Shown: positions 42,370 to 50,631 of the stretch, in pieces
How positions within the stretch are numbered: the stretch's first letter is position 1
Layout of the letters: each line of letters opens with the position of its first letter
From: Novosphingobium sp.
GTDB taxonomy: Bacteria; Pseudomonadota; Alphaproteobacteria; Sphingomonadales; Sphingomonadaceae
Reading direction: 5' to 3'
Length of the DNA stretch: 64,000 nt
Assembly: GCF_027486195.1 (NCBI RefSeq)
Contig: NZ_JAIXPP010000003.1
Coordinates: forward strand, 1-64,000
Position numbers and translations under genes: made by a program
The notes under the pieces: generated by a model
What the model was told of the DNA's origin: nothing
The model's input: the letters and a program-made list of their open reading frames with translations, nothing else
Databases searched by the model: none

Positions 42370-43104
42370 CTAACCCTGAGCTTGTCGAAGGGTGCCTTGC
42401 ACACCAGTCGCCCCCAAGGCCTCGCTCCGGATCAGCGTGCTGCCGATATGCGCGATGCCATCGCGGATATCGGCCTCGATCGCGATCCGCAGCGCCATCG
42501 TATCGCGCCGCCGCAGCGCCGCCAGCGCCTCGCTATGCCGGTCCACGGTGTAGTGGCCCGAAAGCGTGCGCATCGCCCGGCGCAGGAAAGGGCCGATCTG
42601 CAGCCACAGCGATTCGATCAGCGGCAGGAAGGCCGATTGCCCCGCCGCCCCGTAAAGCATCGCATGGAAAGCAAAGTTCGCCCCGATCCAGGTGTCATAG
42701 TCGCGCGCCGCCTCGGCCTCGTTGATCACCGCATCCTCGGCCTCCAGCCGCGCGATCAGGCCTTCCGTCACATAGGGCATGGCCCGCGCCGCCGCCTCGG
42801 CCTCCAGCACCACGCGCGCCGCGATGAGGTCGTCGAAGCGCTCGATCGTCATCGGCGGAATGCGCACGCGCCGGTTGTCCATCAGCTCCAGCGCGCGCTC
42901 CGCCACCAGCTGGCGCAGCGCCTCGCGCACAGGCATCGCGCTCACGCCAAGGTCCGCCGCCAGCCCCCGGATCGTCAGCGCCTGCCCCGGCTCGATCCGC
43001 CCAAGCAGGATGGACTGCCGCAGCCGCGCCAGCACCTGCTGGTGCAGCGTGCGCGGATCATCCGCGCCGCCTTGCGTTTCGTCCACGAGATCTGTTGCCA
43101 TCAT
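42370..43104 (-). CDS. GntR family regulator, FCD subfamily
   Basis: A 244-residue regulator. The N-terminal winged helix-turn-helix (about 20-85) has QVLARLRQSILLGRIEPGQAL and LAADLGVSAMPVREALRQLVAERALEL. The C-terminal FCD ligand domain (about 95-230) has the metal-ligand pattern ANFAFHAMLYGAAGQ and DRHSEALAALRRRD. The last seven residues (TLRQAQG) and the stop codon are encoded by a REP-like palindrome. Start ATG 43104 (or 43101) lies 6 bases from the palindrome ATGTGATCACAT, so the protein probably represses itself and the divergent ligase operon. Confidence 0.92.
   Translation of the reverse strand: MMATDLVDETQGGADDPRTLHQQVLARLRQSILLGRIEPGQALTIRGLAADLGVSAMPVREALRQLVAERALELMDNRRVRIPPMTIERFDDLIAARVVLEAEAAARAMPYVTEGLIARLEAEDAVINEAEAARDYDTWIGANFAFHAMLYGAAGQSAFLPLIESLWLQIGPFLRRAMRTLSGHYTVDRHSEALAALRRRDTMALRIAIEADIRDGIAHIGSTLIRSEALGATGVQGTLRQAQG
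42372..42393. repeat. REP-like palindrome at the 3' end of the GntR gene
   Basis: The sequence has the arms ACCCTGA and AAGGGT around GCTTGTCG and belongs to the same family as the pair at 57573-57676. It encodes the last codons of the GntR regulator. Confidence 0.7.
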
Positions 43105-43110
43105 GCCGCC

Positions 43111-43128
43111 ATGTGATCACATTTTTGC
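43111..43128. promoter_or_regulatory. GntR operator candidate in the regulator/ligase promoter
   Basis: The 12-bp perfect palindrome ATGTGATCACAT (43111-43122) is followed by TTTTGC. The same 18 bases recur at 48526-48543 ahead of the FAD oxidoreductase. It lies between the GntR gene and the divergent ligase. Confidence 0.7.
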
Positions 43129-43208
43129 GGGCGCGCCAAGCCTGATTGACTCCCCCCGCCCTGCTCCATACCACCCGGTACGAAAGCTCCCGAGGACCGT
43201 TCCAACCC

Positions 43209-44600
43209 ATGACCGCCCCGCAATCCATGATCGCCGACCCGGCTGAAGCACGCGATTTCCTCGCCGCCAATCCGGAAATCGCCTTCATCGAAGTGATCTT
43301 CACCGCGCTCTCCGGCGTCCCGCGCGGCAAGCGCGTCCGGCGCAGCGAGCTCATGACGATCTACGAAAGCGGCCGCCTCTATCCCAGCTCGATGCTGGTG
43401 GCAGACGTGACCGGGCAGGACTGCGAAGACACCGGCCTCGTCTGGGGCAACGGCGATCCGGACTATATGCTGCGCCCCGTTCCCGGCACGCTGGTCAAGG
43501 CGCCGTGGCTGGGCGATGATGTCGCGCAAGTGATCACATCGATGTACTACGCGGACGGCACCCCCTGCGAACTCGATCCGCGCCACGTCCTCGCCCGCGT
43601 GGTGGACCGCTTCAAGCCGCTCGGCCTCACCCCCGTCGTCGCCTGCGAGATCGAATACTACCTCGTCGATCCCGTGCGCGGCCCGCGCGGCGAAGTCCAC
43701 CTCGCCCGCTCGCCGCACACCGCTGCGCAGCCCCACCTGATCGACGTCTTCAGCCTCACCGACATTCAGGACTTCGCTCCCTTCTTCAAGGAACTGTGGC
43801 GGCTGGCGGACGTACAGGGAATCCCGCTCGAAGCGGTCATTTCCGAATACGCGCAAGGGCAAGTCGAACTAACCCTCCACCACCGCCCGGATGCCCTGCG
43901 CGCCGGAGACGAAGCGCAGATGTACAAGCGCCTCGCCAAAGGCGTCGCGCAGACGCAGGGCATGGCCGCCACTTTCATGGCCAAGCCCTTCAGCCATTCC
44001 GCCGGCAGTTCGATGCACCTCCACTTCAGCATGGCGGGCGCAGACGGCAAGAACGTGTTCGCCAGCGAGGACCCCGAAGGCACCGAGCAGATGCGCCACG
44101 CCATCGGCGGCCTCAGGGAAACGCAAAGCCAAGCCTTCGGCATCTTCGCGCCCAATGCCAATTCCTACCGCCGCTTCCGCGCCAACAGCTACGCCCCCAC
44201 CGCGCCGATCTGGGGCGTCAACAACCGCTCGGTGAGCCTTCGCGTCCCCGCCGGCCCGCCCGCGTCGCGCCATGTCGAGCACCGCTTCGCCGGGGCGGAC
44301 GCCAACCCCTACCTCGCGCTCGCCGCGATGCTTGCGGGCGTCCATCACGGCATGGTGAACCGGATCGATCCCGGCCCGGCGGTCGTCGGCGATGGCTACA
44401 AGGCCGCGGCGGACAGCCCCTATCAGGTCCCCGGCAACTGGTACGCCGCCGTCGATGCGCTCCACGCTTCACCCATCATGCGCGACTATCTCGGCGATAC
44501 CTTCGTCGAAATGTACTGCGCGGTGAAGCGCACCGAACAGGACCGCTTCTTCAGCGAGGTCACCGCGCTCGACTATGACTGGTATCTCCGCAACGCCTGA
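43209..44600 (+). CDS. Glutamine synthetase family gamma-glutamyl ligase
   Basis: A 463-residue glutamine-synthetase-fold ligase. It has the metal and ATP sites VACEIEYYLVD (Glu pair), EYAQGQVELTLHH, MAKPFSHSAGSSMHLHFS and FAPNANSYRRFRANSYAPTAPIWGVNNRS, then RHVEHRFAGADANPYLALAAML. The form is nearer to PuuA-type gamma-glutamylpolyamine synthetase than to GlnA, and it lacks the adenylylation Tyr loop. It probably couples glutamate to an amine. ATG 43209 is chosen; in-frame codons from 43146 lack homology. It overlaps the aminotransferase gene by 26 bases. Confidence 0.88.
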   Translation: MTAPQSMIADPAEARDFLAANPEIAFIEVIFTALSGVPRGKRVRRSELMTIYESGRLYPSSMLVADVTGQDCEDTGLVWGNGDPDYMLRPVPGTLVKAPWLGDDVAQVITSMYYADGTPCELDPRHVLARVVDRFKPLGLTPVVACEIEYYLVDPVRGPRGEVHLARSPHTAAQPHLIDVFSLTDIQDFAPFFKELWRLADVQGIPLEAVISEYAQGQVELTLHHRPDALRAGDEAQMYKRLAKGVAQTQGMAATFMAKPFSHSAGSSMHLHFSMAGADGKNVFASEDPEGTEQMRHAIGGLRETQSQAFGIFAPNANSYRRFRANSYAPTAPIWGVNNRSVSLRVPAGPPASRHVEHRFAGADANPYLALAAMLAGVHHGMVNRIDPGPAVVGDGYKAAADSPYQVPGNWYAAVDALHASPIMRDYLGDTFVEMYCAVKRTEQDRFFSEVTALDYDWYLRNA

Positions 44601-45867
44601 CTCTGGGCCTGATCCGCTGCTCCAGCGGCGCGACCGCGCCTTCGGGCGCGGCGCCAAGCTGTTCTACGATGAACCGCTCCACCTTGTGCGGGGCGAGGGC
44701 GCGAGCCTGTTCGGCGCGGACGGCCGCCGCTATGTCGACATGTACAACAACGTGCCTTGCGTCGGCCACGCGCACCCGCGCATCGTCGACGCGATGGCGC
44801 GCCAGCAGGCCACGCTCAACACCCACAGCCGCTACCTCAGCGAACCCGCGATTGCGCTCGCCGAACGGCTGACCGCGCTCCAGCGCGTGACGGAAAGCGC
44901 GGTTTTCAGCTGCTCCGGCACCGAAGCCATCGAAATCGCGCTGCGCATGGCCCGCATGGCCACCGGCGCGCGCGGGATCGTCTGCACCGACCACACCTAC
45001 CACGGCAACAACACCGTCGTCGGCGCGCTGACGAACCTCGCAGCAGGCGATACCCGTCACCCCGAAGTCCGCTCGATCCCCTTCCCCGAAACGCTACGCC
45101 CTCTCACCCCCGGACTCAGCGAAGAAGCGCTGGCAGACGCCTACGTCGCTTGCCTCAAGGCCGCGATCGACGACCTCAAGGCCACCGGCCAGGGCTTTGC
45201 CGCCCTCATTCTCTGCCCGATCCTCGCCAACGAGGGCCTGCCCGATATCCCCGCCACCTTCATGGCCAAAGCCGCCGCGCTGGTCCGCGCCGAGGGCGGC
45301 CTCATCATCGCCGATGAAGTGCAGGCCGGCTACGGCCGCAGCGGCACATGGTGGGGCTACGATCACGTCGGCCTCACGCCGGACATCATCGTCACCGGCA
45401 AACCCATGGGCGCCGGCCTCCCCCTCGCCGCCACCACTGCCCGCCGCGAAGTGGTCGAACAGTTCCGCGCCGAGACCCGCTATTTCAACACGTTCGCCGC
45501 CAGCCCCCTGCAAGGCGCAGTCGGCCTCGCGGTGCTCGATGTGATCGAGGAGGAAGGCCTCGTCGATCACGCCCGCACCCTCGGCGCCGAACTCAAGGCC
45601 GCCCTGAAACAGCGCCTCGGCCACACGCCCGGCCTCCTCGATGTGCGCGGCAAGGGCCTCTTCCTCGCCGCCGAATTCGTCGACGGCGCAGGCGAACCCG
45701 ATACCGCCCACGCCTTCGCCCTCGTCTGTGCGCTCCGCCGCGAAGGCTTCCTCACCTCAGTCGACGGCGCCTTCAACAATTGCGTCAAGATTCGCCCCCC
45801 GCTCGTCCTCCCCCGCGAAGACGCCATGGCCTTCCTCGAAGCCTTCGACCGCGTCACGCATGCCTGA
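44575..45867 (+). CDS. Class III pyridoxal-phosphate aminotransferase (or phospho-lyase)
   Basis: A 430-residue PLP enzyme. Conserved features include GHAHPRIVDAM and SRYLSEPA near the active site, SCSGTEAIEIALRMARMATG (phosphate-binding), IIADEVQAGYGRSGTWWGYD with the PLP Asp, and Lys in DIIVTGKPMGAGLPLAATTA as the Schiff-base residue. Homologues paired with an APH-fold kinase include ethanolamine-phosphate and phosphohydroxylysine phospho-lyases, so this could be a lyase as easily as a transaminase. It overlaps the ligase gene by 26 bases and the kinase gene by 8, so the three form one operon. Confidence 0.88.
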   Translation: MTGISATPDSGPDPLLQRRDRAFGRGAKLFYDEPLHLVRGEGASLFGADGRRYVDMYNNVPCVGHAHPRIVDAMARQQATLNTHSRYLSEPAIALAERLTALQRVTESAVFSCSGTEAIEIALRMARMATGARGIVCTDHTYHGNNTVVGALTNLAAGDTRHPEVRSIPFPETLRPLTPGLSEEALADAYVACLKAAIDDLKATGQGFAALILCPILANEGLPDIPATFMAKAAALVRAEGGLIIADEVQAGYGRSGTWWGYDHVGLTPDIIVTGKPMGAGLPLAATTARREVVEQFRAETRYFNTFAASPLQGAVGLAVLDVIEEEGLVDHARTLGAELKAALKQRLGHTPGLLDVRGKGLFLAAEFVDGAGEPDTAHAFALVCALRREGFLTSVDGAFNNCVKIRPPLVLPREDAMAFLEAFDRVTHA

Positions 45868-46828
45868 GATCGAAGCGTACCTCCCCGCCGCCAGCGAAGC
45901 GCTCGTCCAGTTCGGCCTCCCCGAAACCGAACCCCACCCCGTCGGCAAAAGCGAAAACGTCGTCTTCCGCGCCACCGATCCCAGCGGCACGACATGGGCC
46001 CTGCGCCTCCACCGCCCCGGCTACCTCGCGCTCGCGGAACTCGAATCCGAACGCCAGTTCACCGCGCACCTCGCAGAGCAAGGGCTGATCGTCCCCACCG
46101 GCCGCCGCACGCGCAATGGCGCATGGTATACCGAAGTCGCCACCCCCGATCCCGAAGGCACCCGCCTCGCCGGAATGACGCTCTGGCACCCCGGCCAGAC
46201 GCTCGAAAGCCTGATCGGCAAGGATCGCGGCCCCGCCACGTGGTCCTGGTTCGAGCGCACCGGCGCGCTCCTCGCCGATCTGCACAACGCCACCGCAGGC
46301 TGGTCCCCGCCCTCCGCCTTCAGCCGCCACCGCCTCGATGCGGACGGCCTTGTCGGCGAAACCCCCTTCTGGGGCCGCTTCTGGGATCTGCCTTGCCTCA
46401 CCGCCGAAGAGCGCCAGTTCCTCACCGAAGCCCGCAGCCTCGTCGCCGCCCACTTCGCTGACCTCACCGATCCTCTGATCCTCATCCACGCTGATGCCCA
46501 CCCCGCAAACGTCCTCGTCAGCGGTGACCGGCTGGGCCTCATCGATTTCGATGATTGCGCGTGGGGCTGGCCTGTCTTCGACATGGCCGTCAGCCTTTGG
46601 AGCGCCTCCAGCGAGCCGCAATTCGAACAGCTGCGGGACCGCTTCCTCACCGGCTACATCAGCCGCCGCGCGCTCCCGGAAGATACGCTCGCGCAGCTCA
46701 ACTTGTTCCTTCTCACACGCTCGCTGATGCTCATCGGCTGGAGCGCGAACCGCCCGGACATTGCCCGCGATGACTGGAAGGCCGATTTGATCGCGAGGGC
46801 CAATGCCGCTCTTGAGCGACACCGCTAG
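45860..46828 (+). CDS. APH-fold phosphotransferase (small-molecule kinase)
   Basis: A 322-residue aminoglycoside-phosphotransferase-fold kinase. The N-lobe has VGKSENVVFRATDPSG with the phosphate-loop region and ALRLHRPGY. The catalytic loop is LILIHADAHPANVLVSGDRLG (HxDxxxxN), followed by the metal motif LIDFDDCAWGWPVFDMA. Such kinases phosphorylate small amines or alcohols (choline, ethanolamine, hydroxylysine) more often than antibiotics. Placement after a class III PLP enzyme suggests that one phosphorylates and the other cleaves the same substrate. ATG 45860 overlaps the upstream stop codon. Confidence 0.86.
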   Translation: MPEIEAYLPAASEALVQFGLPETEPHPVGKSENVVFRATDPSGTTWALRLHRPGYLALAELESERQFTAHLAEQGLIVPTGRRTRNGAWYTEVATPDPEGTRLAGMTLWHPGQTLESLIGKDRGPATWSWFERTGALLADLHNATAGWSPPSAFSRHRLDADGLVGETPFWGRFWDLPCLTAEERQFLTEARSLVAAHFADLTDPLILIHADAHPANVLVSGDRLGLIDFDDCAWGWPVFDMAVSLWSASSEPQFEQLRDRFLTGYISRRALPEDTLAQLNLFLLTRSLMLIGWSANRPDIARDDWKADLIARANAALERHR

Positions 46829-46855
46829 AACCAGAAAGCATCAGATGTAATCGTC

Positions 46856-46876
46856 GGCCCGGACTTGATCCGGGCC
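46856..46876. repeat. REP-like hairpin
   Basis: GGCCCGGA (46856-46863) and TCCGGGCC (46869-46876) are inverted arms around CTTGA, a palindrome type repeated in many alphaproteobacterial genomes. It is the first of several palindromes between the kinase and oxidoreductase genes. Confidence 0.6.
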
Positions 46877-46917
46877 TTGGCTTTTCTTTTCAAGCGCCGC
46901 GCCTGAAGAAAAGCCCA

Positions 46918-46938
46918 ACCCCGTGGCAAGCACGGGGT
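46918..46938. repeat. REP-like hairpin
   Basis: ACCCCGT (46918-46924) and ACGGGGT (46932-46938) form a perfect 7-bp stem around GGCAAGC. It belongs to the same cluster of intergenic palindromes. Confidence 0.6.
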
Positions 46939-46968
46939 GACGGAAAGGTGTTCTCCCACCCCCTCGTC

Positions 46969-46988
46969 ATTCCCGCGAAGGTGGGAAT
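46969..46988. repeat. REP-like hairpin
   Basis: ATTCCCGC-GAAG-GTGGGAAT is a near-perfect palindrome in the setting CGTCATTCCCGCGAAGGTGG, a repeat type seen widely in proteobacteria (established knowledge). Confidence 0.6.
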
Positions 46989-47079
46989 CCAGAGCCACAT
47001 GCATAGGCCCGCAGGCCCGGCAAAGACCCGCCCAACAAACCAGCAAAGCATTGAAAGGAATCAGGAACCGGAATCACAC

Positions 47080-47095
47080 CTCAAGCTAACTTGAG
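47080..47095. terminator. Hairpin near the 3' end of the FAD oxidoreductase gene
   Basis: CTCAAG-CTAA-CTTGAG (47080-47095) is a perfect 6-bp stem 16 bases beyond the oxidoreductase stop codon at 47111. It has no U tract on the minus strand; termination is uncertain. Confidence 0.4.
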
Positions 47096-47110
47096 ATTCA
47101 GGATTCATCC

Positions 47111-48463
47111 CTAGATTCCAAGGCGATCCCTCAGCCCGTAGTACCACGCGCCCACCACGCAATAGGGCACGCGAAACAGCTTTCCGCCCACAAACGGGAT
47201 GTACGGCAGCGAGGCAAACACGTCGAATTTGGTCATCTGCCCGTCGATGGCCTCGGCCAGACGGCGCCCCAGCATCTGCGTCGTGGTCACGCCGTGCCCG
47301 CTGTCGCCTTGCGAGAAGTACACACTGTCGGAAACGCGCCCCATCTGCGGATAGCGCGTCATCGTCAGCGCGAAATTGCCGCTCCATTGGAACTCGACCT
47401 TGGTGCCCTTGAGCTGCGGGAAGGTCTGGAACATCTGCGGCAGGATCTTGCCCTCGATCGAGGCCGGATCGAACCCGCCATAGATCGTGCCGCCGCCATA
47501 GAGCAGCCGGCCATCCGCCGTGCGCCGATAGTAGTCCGGGATATAGCGGATATCCTCGATGCAGTAGTTGGTCGGGAAGAGCGTCTCGAGCAGCTCATCG
47601 CCCAGCACTTCGGTCGCAATCACCTGGCTCGAAACCGGCAGCACGCGCCCCGAAAGATCGGGCGCCGCATCGCCAAGATAGGCATTGCCGCAGACCAGCA
47701 CCTTGTTCGCGCGCACCTTGCCCTTGGCGGTGTGCACCACCGGCTCCGCGCCCCGGTCGACATGGGTCACGCGCGAATTCTCGAAAATCCGTCCGCCCAG
47801 CCCCTCGAACGCCGCCGCCTCGCCCAGCACATAGTTCAGCGAATGCATGTGCCCGCCGATGGGATCGAACATGCCGCCGATATAGCGATCCGAATTGATA
47901 TGCTCGCGCGCCGCCGCGCCTTCCGCCAGGAACATCTGCGTATGGCCGTGGCGGTGCCATTCCTCGGTTCGCTCCGCCAGCACCTTAAGCTGCGGCTTGC
48001 TCATTGCCATGATCGCATTGCCCGCACGCAAGTCGCACTGGATGCCATACTTCGCCACGCGCTCGCGGATGATGCCCTGGCCTTCCAGCGCCATCGCACC
48101 GAACGCCTTCTCCGCCTCCGCTCCGTAGTGCTGCCGCACTTCCTGCATCCGCCGGCTATAGCCATTGACCAGCTGCCCGCCGTTGCGCCCCGAAGCGCCC
48201 CAGCCCACACGCTCGCCCTCGACCACGATCACCTTGTACCCGCGCTCCGCCAGTTCCAGCGCCGCGCCCATGCCGGTGAAGCCTGCGCCCACCACGCAGA
48301 TATCCGCGCGCTCTTCACCCAGCAGCTCCGGCCGCCGCGGCGTGGGGTTGGCGCTCGCGGCATAGTACGTCGGCATGCCGGCATAGGGCGAAGCGGGCGA
48401 AAAGGTCTCGATCTCGCGATCGGAGTTCGGCGCAGAGGAGGGGGCAGTCGTGGTGGCGTTCAT
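47111..48463 (-). CDS. FAD-dependent amine/amino-acid oxidoreductase (DadA/PuuB type)
   Basis: A 450-residue flavoprotein of the DAO family. The N-terminal dinucleotide motif is ICVVGAGFTGMGAALELAERGYKVIVVEGE. VGWGASGRNGGQLVNGYSRRM follows, then the isoalloxazine and substrate regions. The C-terminal FAD-binding turn is VYFSQGDSGHGVTTTQMLGRRLAEAI. These features match gamma-glutamylputrescine oxidase (PuuB) and similar oxidases. With the gamma-glutamyl ligase it suggests a Puu-like pathway. ATG 48463 is taken as start. The operator-like palindrome at 48526 lies 63 bases upstream, the same as at the ligase promoter. Confidence 0.9.
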   Translation of the reverse strand: MNATTTAPSSAPNSDREIETFSPASPYAGMPTYYAASANPTPRRPELLGEERADICVVGAGFTGMGAALELAERGYKVIVVEGERVGWGASGRNGGQLVNGYSRRMQEVRQHYGAEAEKAFGAMALEGQGIIRERVAKYGIQCDLRAGNAIMAMSKPQLKVLAERTEEWHRHGHTQMFLAEGAAAREHINSDRYIGGMFDPIGGHMHSLNYVLGEAAAFEGLGGRIFENSRVTHVDRGAEPVVHTAKGKVRANKVLVCGNAYLGDAAPDLSGRVLPVSSQVIATEVLGDELLETLFPTNYCIEDIRYIPDYYRRTADGRLLYGGGTIYGGFDPASIEGKILPQMFQTFPQLKGTKVEFQWSGNFALTMTRYPQMGRVSDSVYFSQGDSGHGVTTTQMLGRRLAEAIDGQMTKFDVFASLPYIPFVGGKLFRVPYCVVGAWYYGLRDRLGI

Positions 48464-48525
48464 GGCAAAGTGCTCGCAAAAGTACCTTTTTCGCCTAGAT
48501 TTCCGCCCCCGCAATGTCAACAATA

Positions 48526-48543
48526 ATGTGATCACATTTTTGC
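48526..48543. promoter_or_regulatory. GntR operator candidate before the FAD oxidoreductase
   Basis: ATGTGATCACAT (48526-48537) plus TTTTGC, identical over 18 bases to 43111-43128. A related TGTGATCATC lies at 48591. The gene is read leftward from ATG 48463. This ties the oxidoreductase to the GntR-controlled ligase and permease genes. Confidence 0.7.
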
Positions 48544-48628
48544 ACGTTCCGGCGCCGTTAAGCTGCAAAATGCTCCATACACCGCCGATTTGTGATCATC
48601 TTCAGCTCCCGGAAGGAAGGACCGGGTC

Positions 48629-50377
48629 CTAGAACCCGATCCTCCCCCCGGTCTGCGGCTTGGCCGCCACCTCGTCCTTCAGCCGCGCAAGGATCTCTCC
48701 CGCATCGGCCTTGTCGGCAAAGCGCAGCTGCCGCTTGACCACGGCCATGTCGCCCGGTGTCAGCCCCCGCACATCGGCCAGCCCCGGCGGCGGCGCCATG
48801 CCGAAGAAGCGCGTGAACGCCCGCCCCGCCCGCCCCGGCGAAAGCGCGCGCAGTTCCAGCTTGAACACAAAGCGCCGCATCGTCGCCGGATCGAGCTTGC
48901 CGACATGGTTGGTCGCCGCCACCACCGGCAGCGGATGCCGGTCCAGCCAGGTAAGCAGTTCGTTGACCTGGCTCACTTCCCAGCTCGCCTGCGCCGTGGT
49001 GCGGTCAAACAGCAGCGAGTCCACCTCGTCGAACAGCGGCTGCAGCGGGCGATCGGTCTCGAACAAGTCGAAGTCGATCGTCCCGTCGTGGCCCTGCGGC
49101 AGATCACTCGTCCCGCGCAGCGCCTTGACCAGCGACTGCGCCGCGCGCAGCCCGCCATCCGCCTCACCCGCAAGCCGCCCGCCGCGCGCCGCCACGCGCA
49201 GGACCGAGGCCGCCTCGGGCGCAGCATCGACCAACCCCGCCCAGCCCGCACCCGGTTCCACGCACTCCTCGGCCGCCACATGCTCCAGCATGCGCAGCGC
49301 CGTCGCGCGCGAGGGATGGCCCAGCTTCAGCACGAAGCTCATCCGCCTGAGGATCGCCGGATCGATGTTGCGAATCGCGTTGGTCGTCCAGATCACCGGC
49401 ACCGGGTTGGTCTCGAGCAGCCGGTTGACGAAGACCTTGCTGCCCTGCCGCCCGCGCATGAAGTCACCCTGCACCGGCGTCGCATCGCCGATCAGGTCCT
49501 CCATCTCATCGAACAGCAGCGCCGCATCGCCGCGCCCTGCCAGCAGCCGCTGCCCCATCTGGAACGCGGCGAGCCGATCCGCCCGGTCGGGCTCGCGCCC
49601 GTCGTCGTCGGCCTCGCCCGCGCTGTGCAGCGTCAGGCCCGCCGCTTCGGCCAAAGCGCGTGCGAACTCGGTCTTGCCCGTGCCCGGCGGCCCGTGGATA
49701 AGCACGTTGATGCCGGCCGCGCGCTCGGCCTTGGTGCCTTCGAGCAGCCGCCGCAGGAAATCGGCCTCCGCCACGTGGGCGAAGGCATCCAGCGGCAATG
49801 CTCCGGTCTGGCGGGGGCCGACCAGCTGCGCGATGATCCCGTCTTCGCTCTCCGGCATGCGGTCGAGCAGGTTGTCGAGTGCCCAGCGCGTCTCCAGCTC
49901 GATCTGGCCGCGCCAGTCCGCGCGGAACACGGCCAGCCCCATGCGGAACAGCGGGTTCAGCCGCACGCGCCGCTCGGCATCCTGCGGATCAGCCCCCGCG
50001 ATCTCGCCGATCATCGCAGGCAGGCTGTCGCCTTGTCCGCGCAGAATATCGCCGAGATCGCGCACCATGCGCACCCGGTCCAGCGCGAAGACCACCGTCA
50101 CGATCCCTGCATCGATGGGATCGAGCCGCAACAGCGCCGCAACCTCACCCGCCAGCCGCACCGCCCCGGAAGGCGCGCGCGGCGGCAACGCCTTGCCCGC
50201 CGCCGCGCGCTTCAGCGCCGTCCAGGTCAGTTTCTTCGCCACCGCCGGACGCAAGCCCAGCAGTACATCGGCATTGCTTCGGCCGAATTCCAGCAGCGTC
50301 TTGCCCGGCGGAGAAGCCGCCGTCACACCCTGCATGGCCCGCAGGAGCATCCTCCGGGCAATCGTAATCTCGTCCAT
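48629..50377 (-). CDS. AAA family ATPase with incomplete second AAA module
   Basis: A 582-residue protein. After a helical N-terminal region (about 1-200) comes a complete AAA module: Walker A GPPGTGKTEFARALAEAAG (about 231-249), Walker B ALLFDEMEDLIGD, and the sensor region VIWTTNAIRNIDPAILRRM with the arginine finger region. A second AAA-like part has only LFDEVDSLLFDR, VNELLTWLDRHPLPVVAATN and DPATMRRFVFKLEL. The P-loop and the roughly 60 residues expected before its Walker B are missing between FDLFETDRPLQP and LFDEVDSLL. Substrate or partner unknown. It lies alone between the amine locus and putR. Confidence 0.82.
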   Translation of the reverse strand: MDEITIARRMLLRAMQGVTAASPPGKTLLEFGRSNADVLLGLRPAVAKKLTWTALKRAAAGKALPPRAPSGAVRLAGEVAALLRLDPIDAGIVTVVFALDRVRMVRDLGDILRGQGDSLPAMIGEIAGADPQDAERRVRLNPLFRMGLAVFRADWRGQIELETRWALDNLLDRMPESEDGIIAQLVGPRQTGALPLDAFAHVAEADFLRRLLEGTKAERAAGINVLIHGPPGTGKTEFARALAEAAGLTLHSAGEADDDGREPDRADRLAAFQMGQRLLAGRGDAALLFDEMEDLIGDATPVQGDFMRGRQGSKVFVNRLLETNPVPVIWTTNAIRNIDPAILRRMSFVLKLGHPSRATALRMLEHVAAEECVEPGAGWAGLVDAAPEAASVLRVAARGGRLAGEADGGLRAAQSLVKALRGTSDLPQGHDGTIDFDLFETDRPLQPLFDEVDSLLFDRTTAQASWEVSQVNELLTWLDRHPLPVVAATNHVGKLDPATMRRFVFKLELRALSPGRAGRAFTRFFGMAPPPGLADVRGLTPGDMAVVKRQLRFADKADAGEILARLKDEVAAKPQTGGRIGF

Positions 50378-50616
50378 AAAGTCTCGCTTCGCGCCCCGGA
50401 CGCAAGCGCGCCCACGGGGACGTTCCCAGTGTTTCAGATCGAAGTGGGATTGCCGCGCACGAAGGCCCTCAGGCCCTCTCGCGGCGCGCGAAAGCGCGTT
50501 AGGCGAAGGGCTGGAAGAACCGGGGCGCGGTGCCCACTCGGTTTAGAAATTCCAGCAATGCACGTCTCCTTCGGTCGCACGATTCGCCGACCGGTGCGCG
50601 CCGATAGGCACATCCG

Positions 50617-50630
50617 GTTGCAAATGCAAC
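50617..50630. other. Inverted repeat near the putR stop codon
   Basis: GTTGCA-AA-TGCAAC is a perfect 14-bp inverted repeat two bases before the putR stop codon on the minus strand. It may be an operator or 3'-end structure; function unknown. Confidence 0.3.
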
Positions 50631-50631
50631 T

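Noticed and set aside
43111..43122. CRP-type binding site (TGTGA...TCACA).
   Set aside because: CRP sites have a 6-base spacer between the half-sites; here TGTGA and TCACA are adjacent. It fits a GntR operator better.
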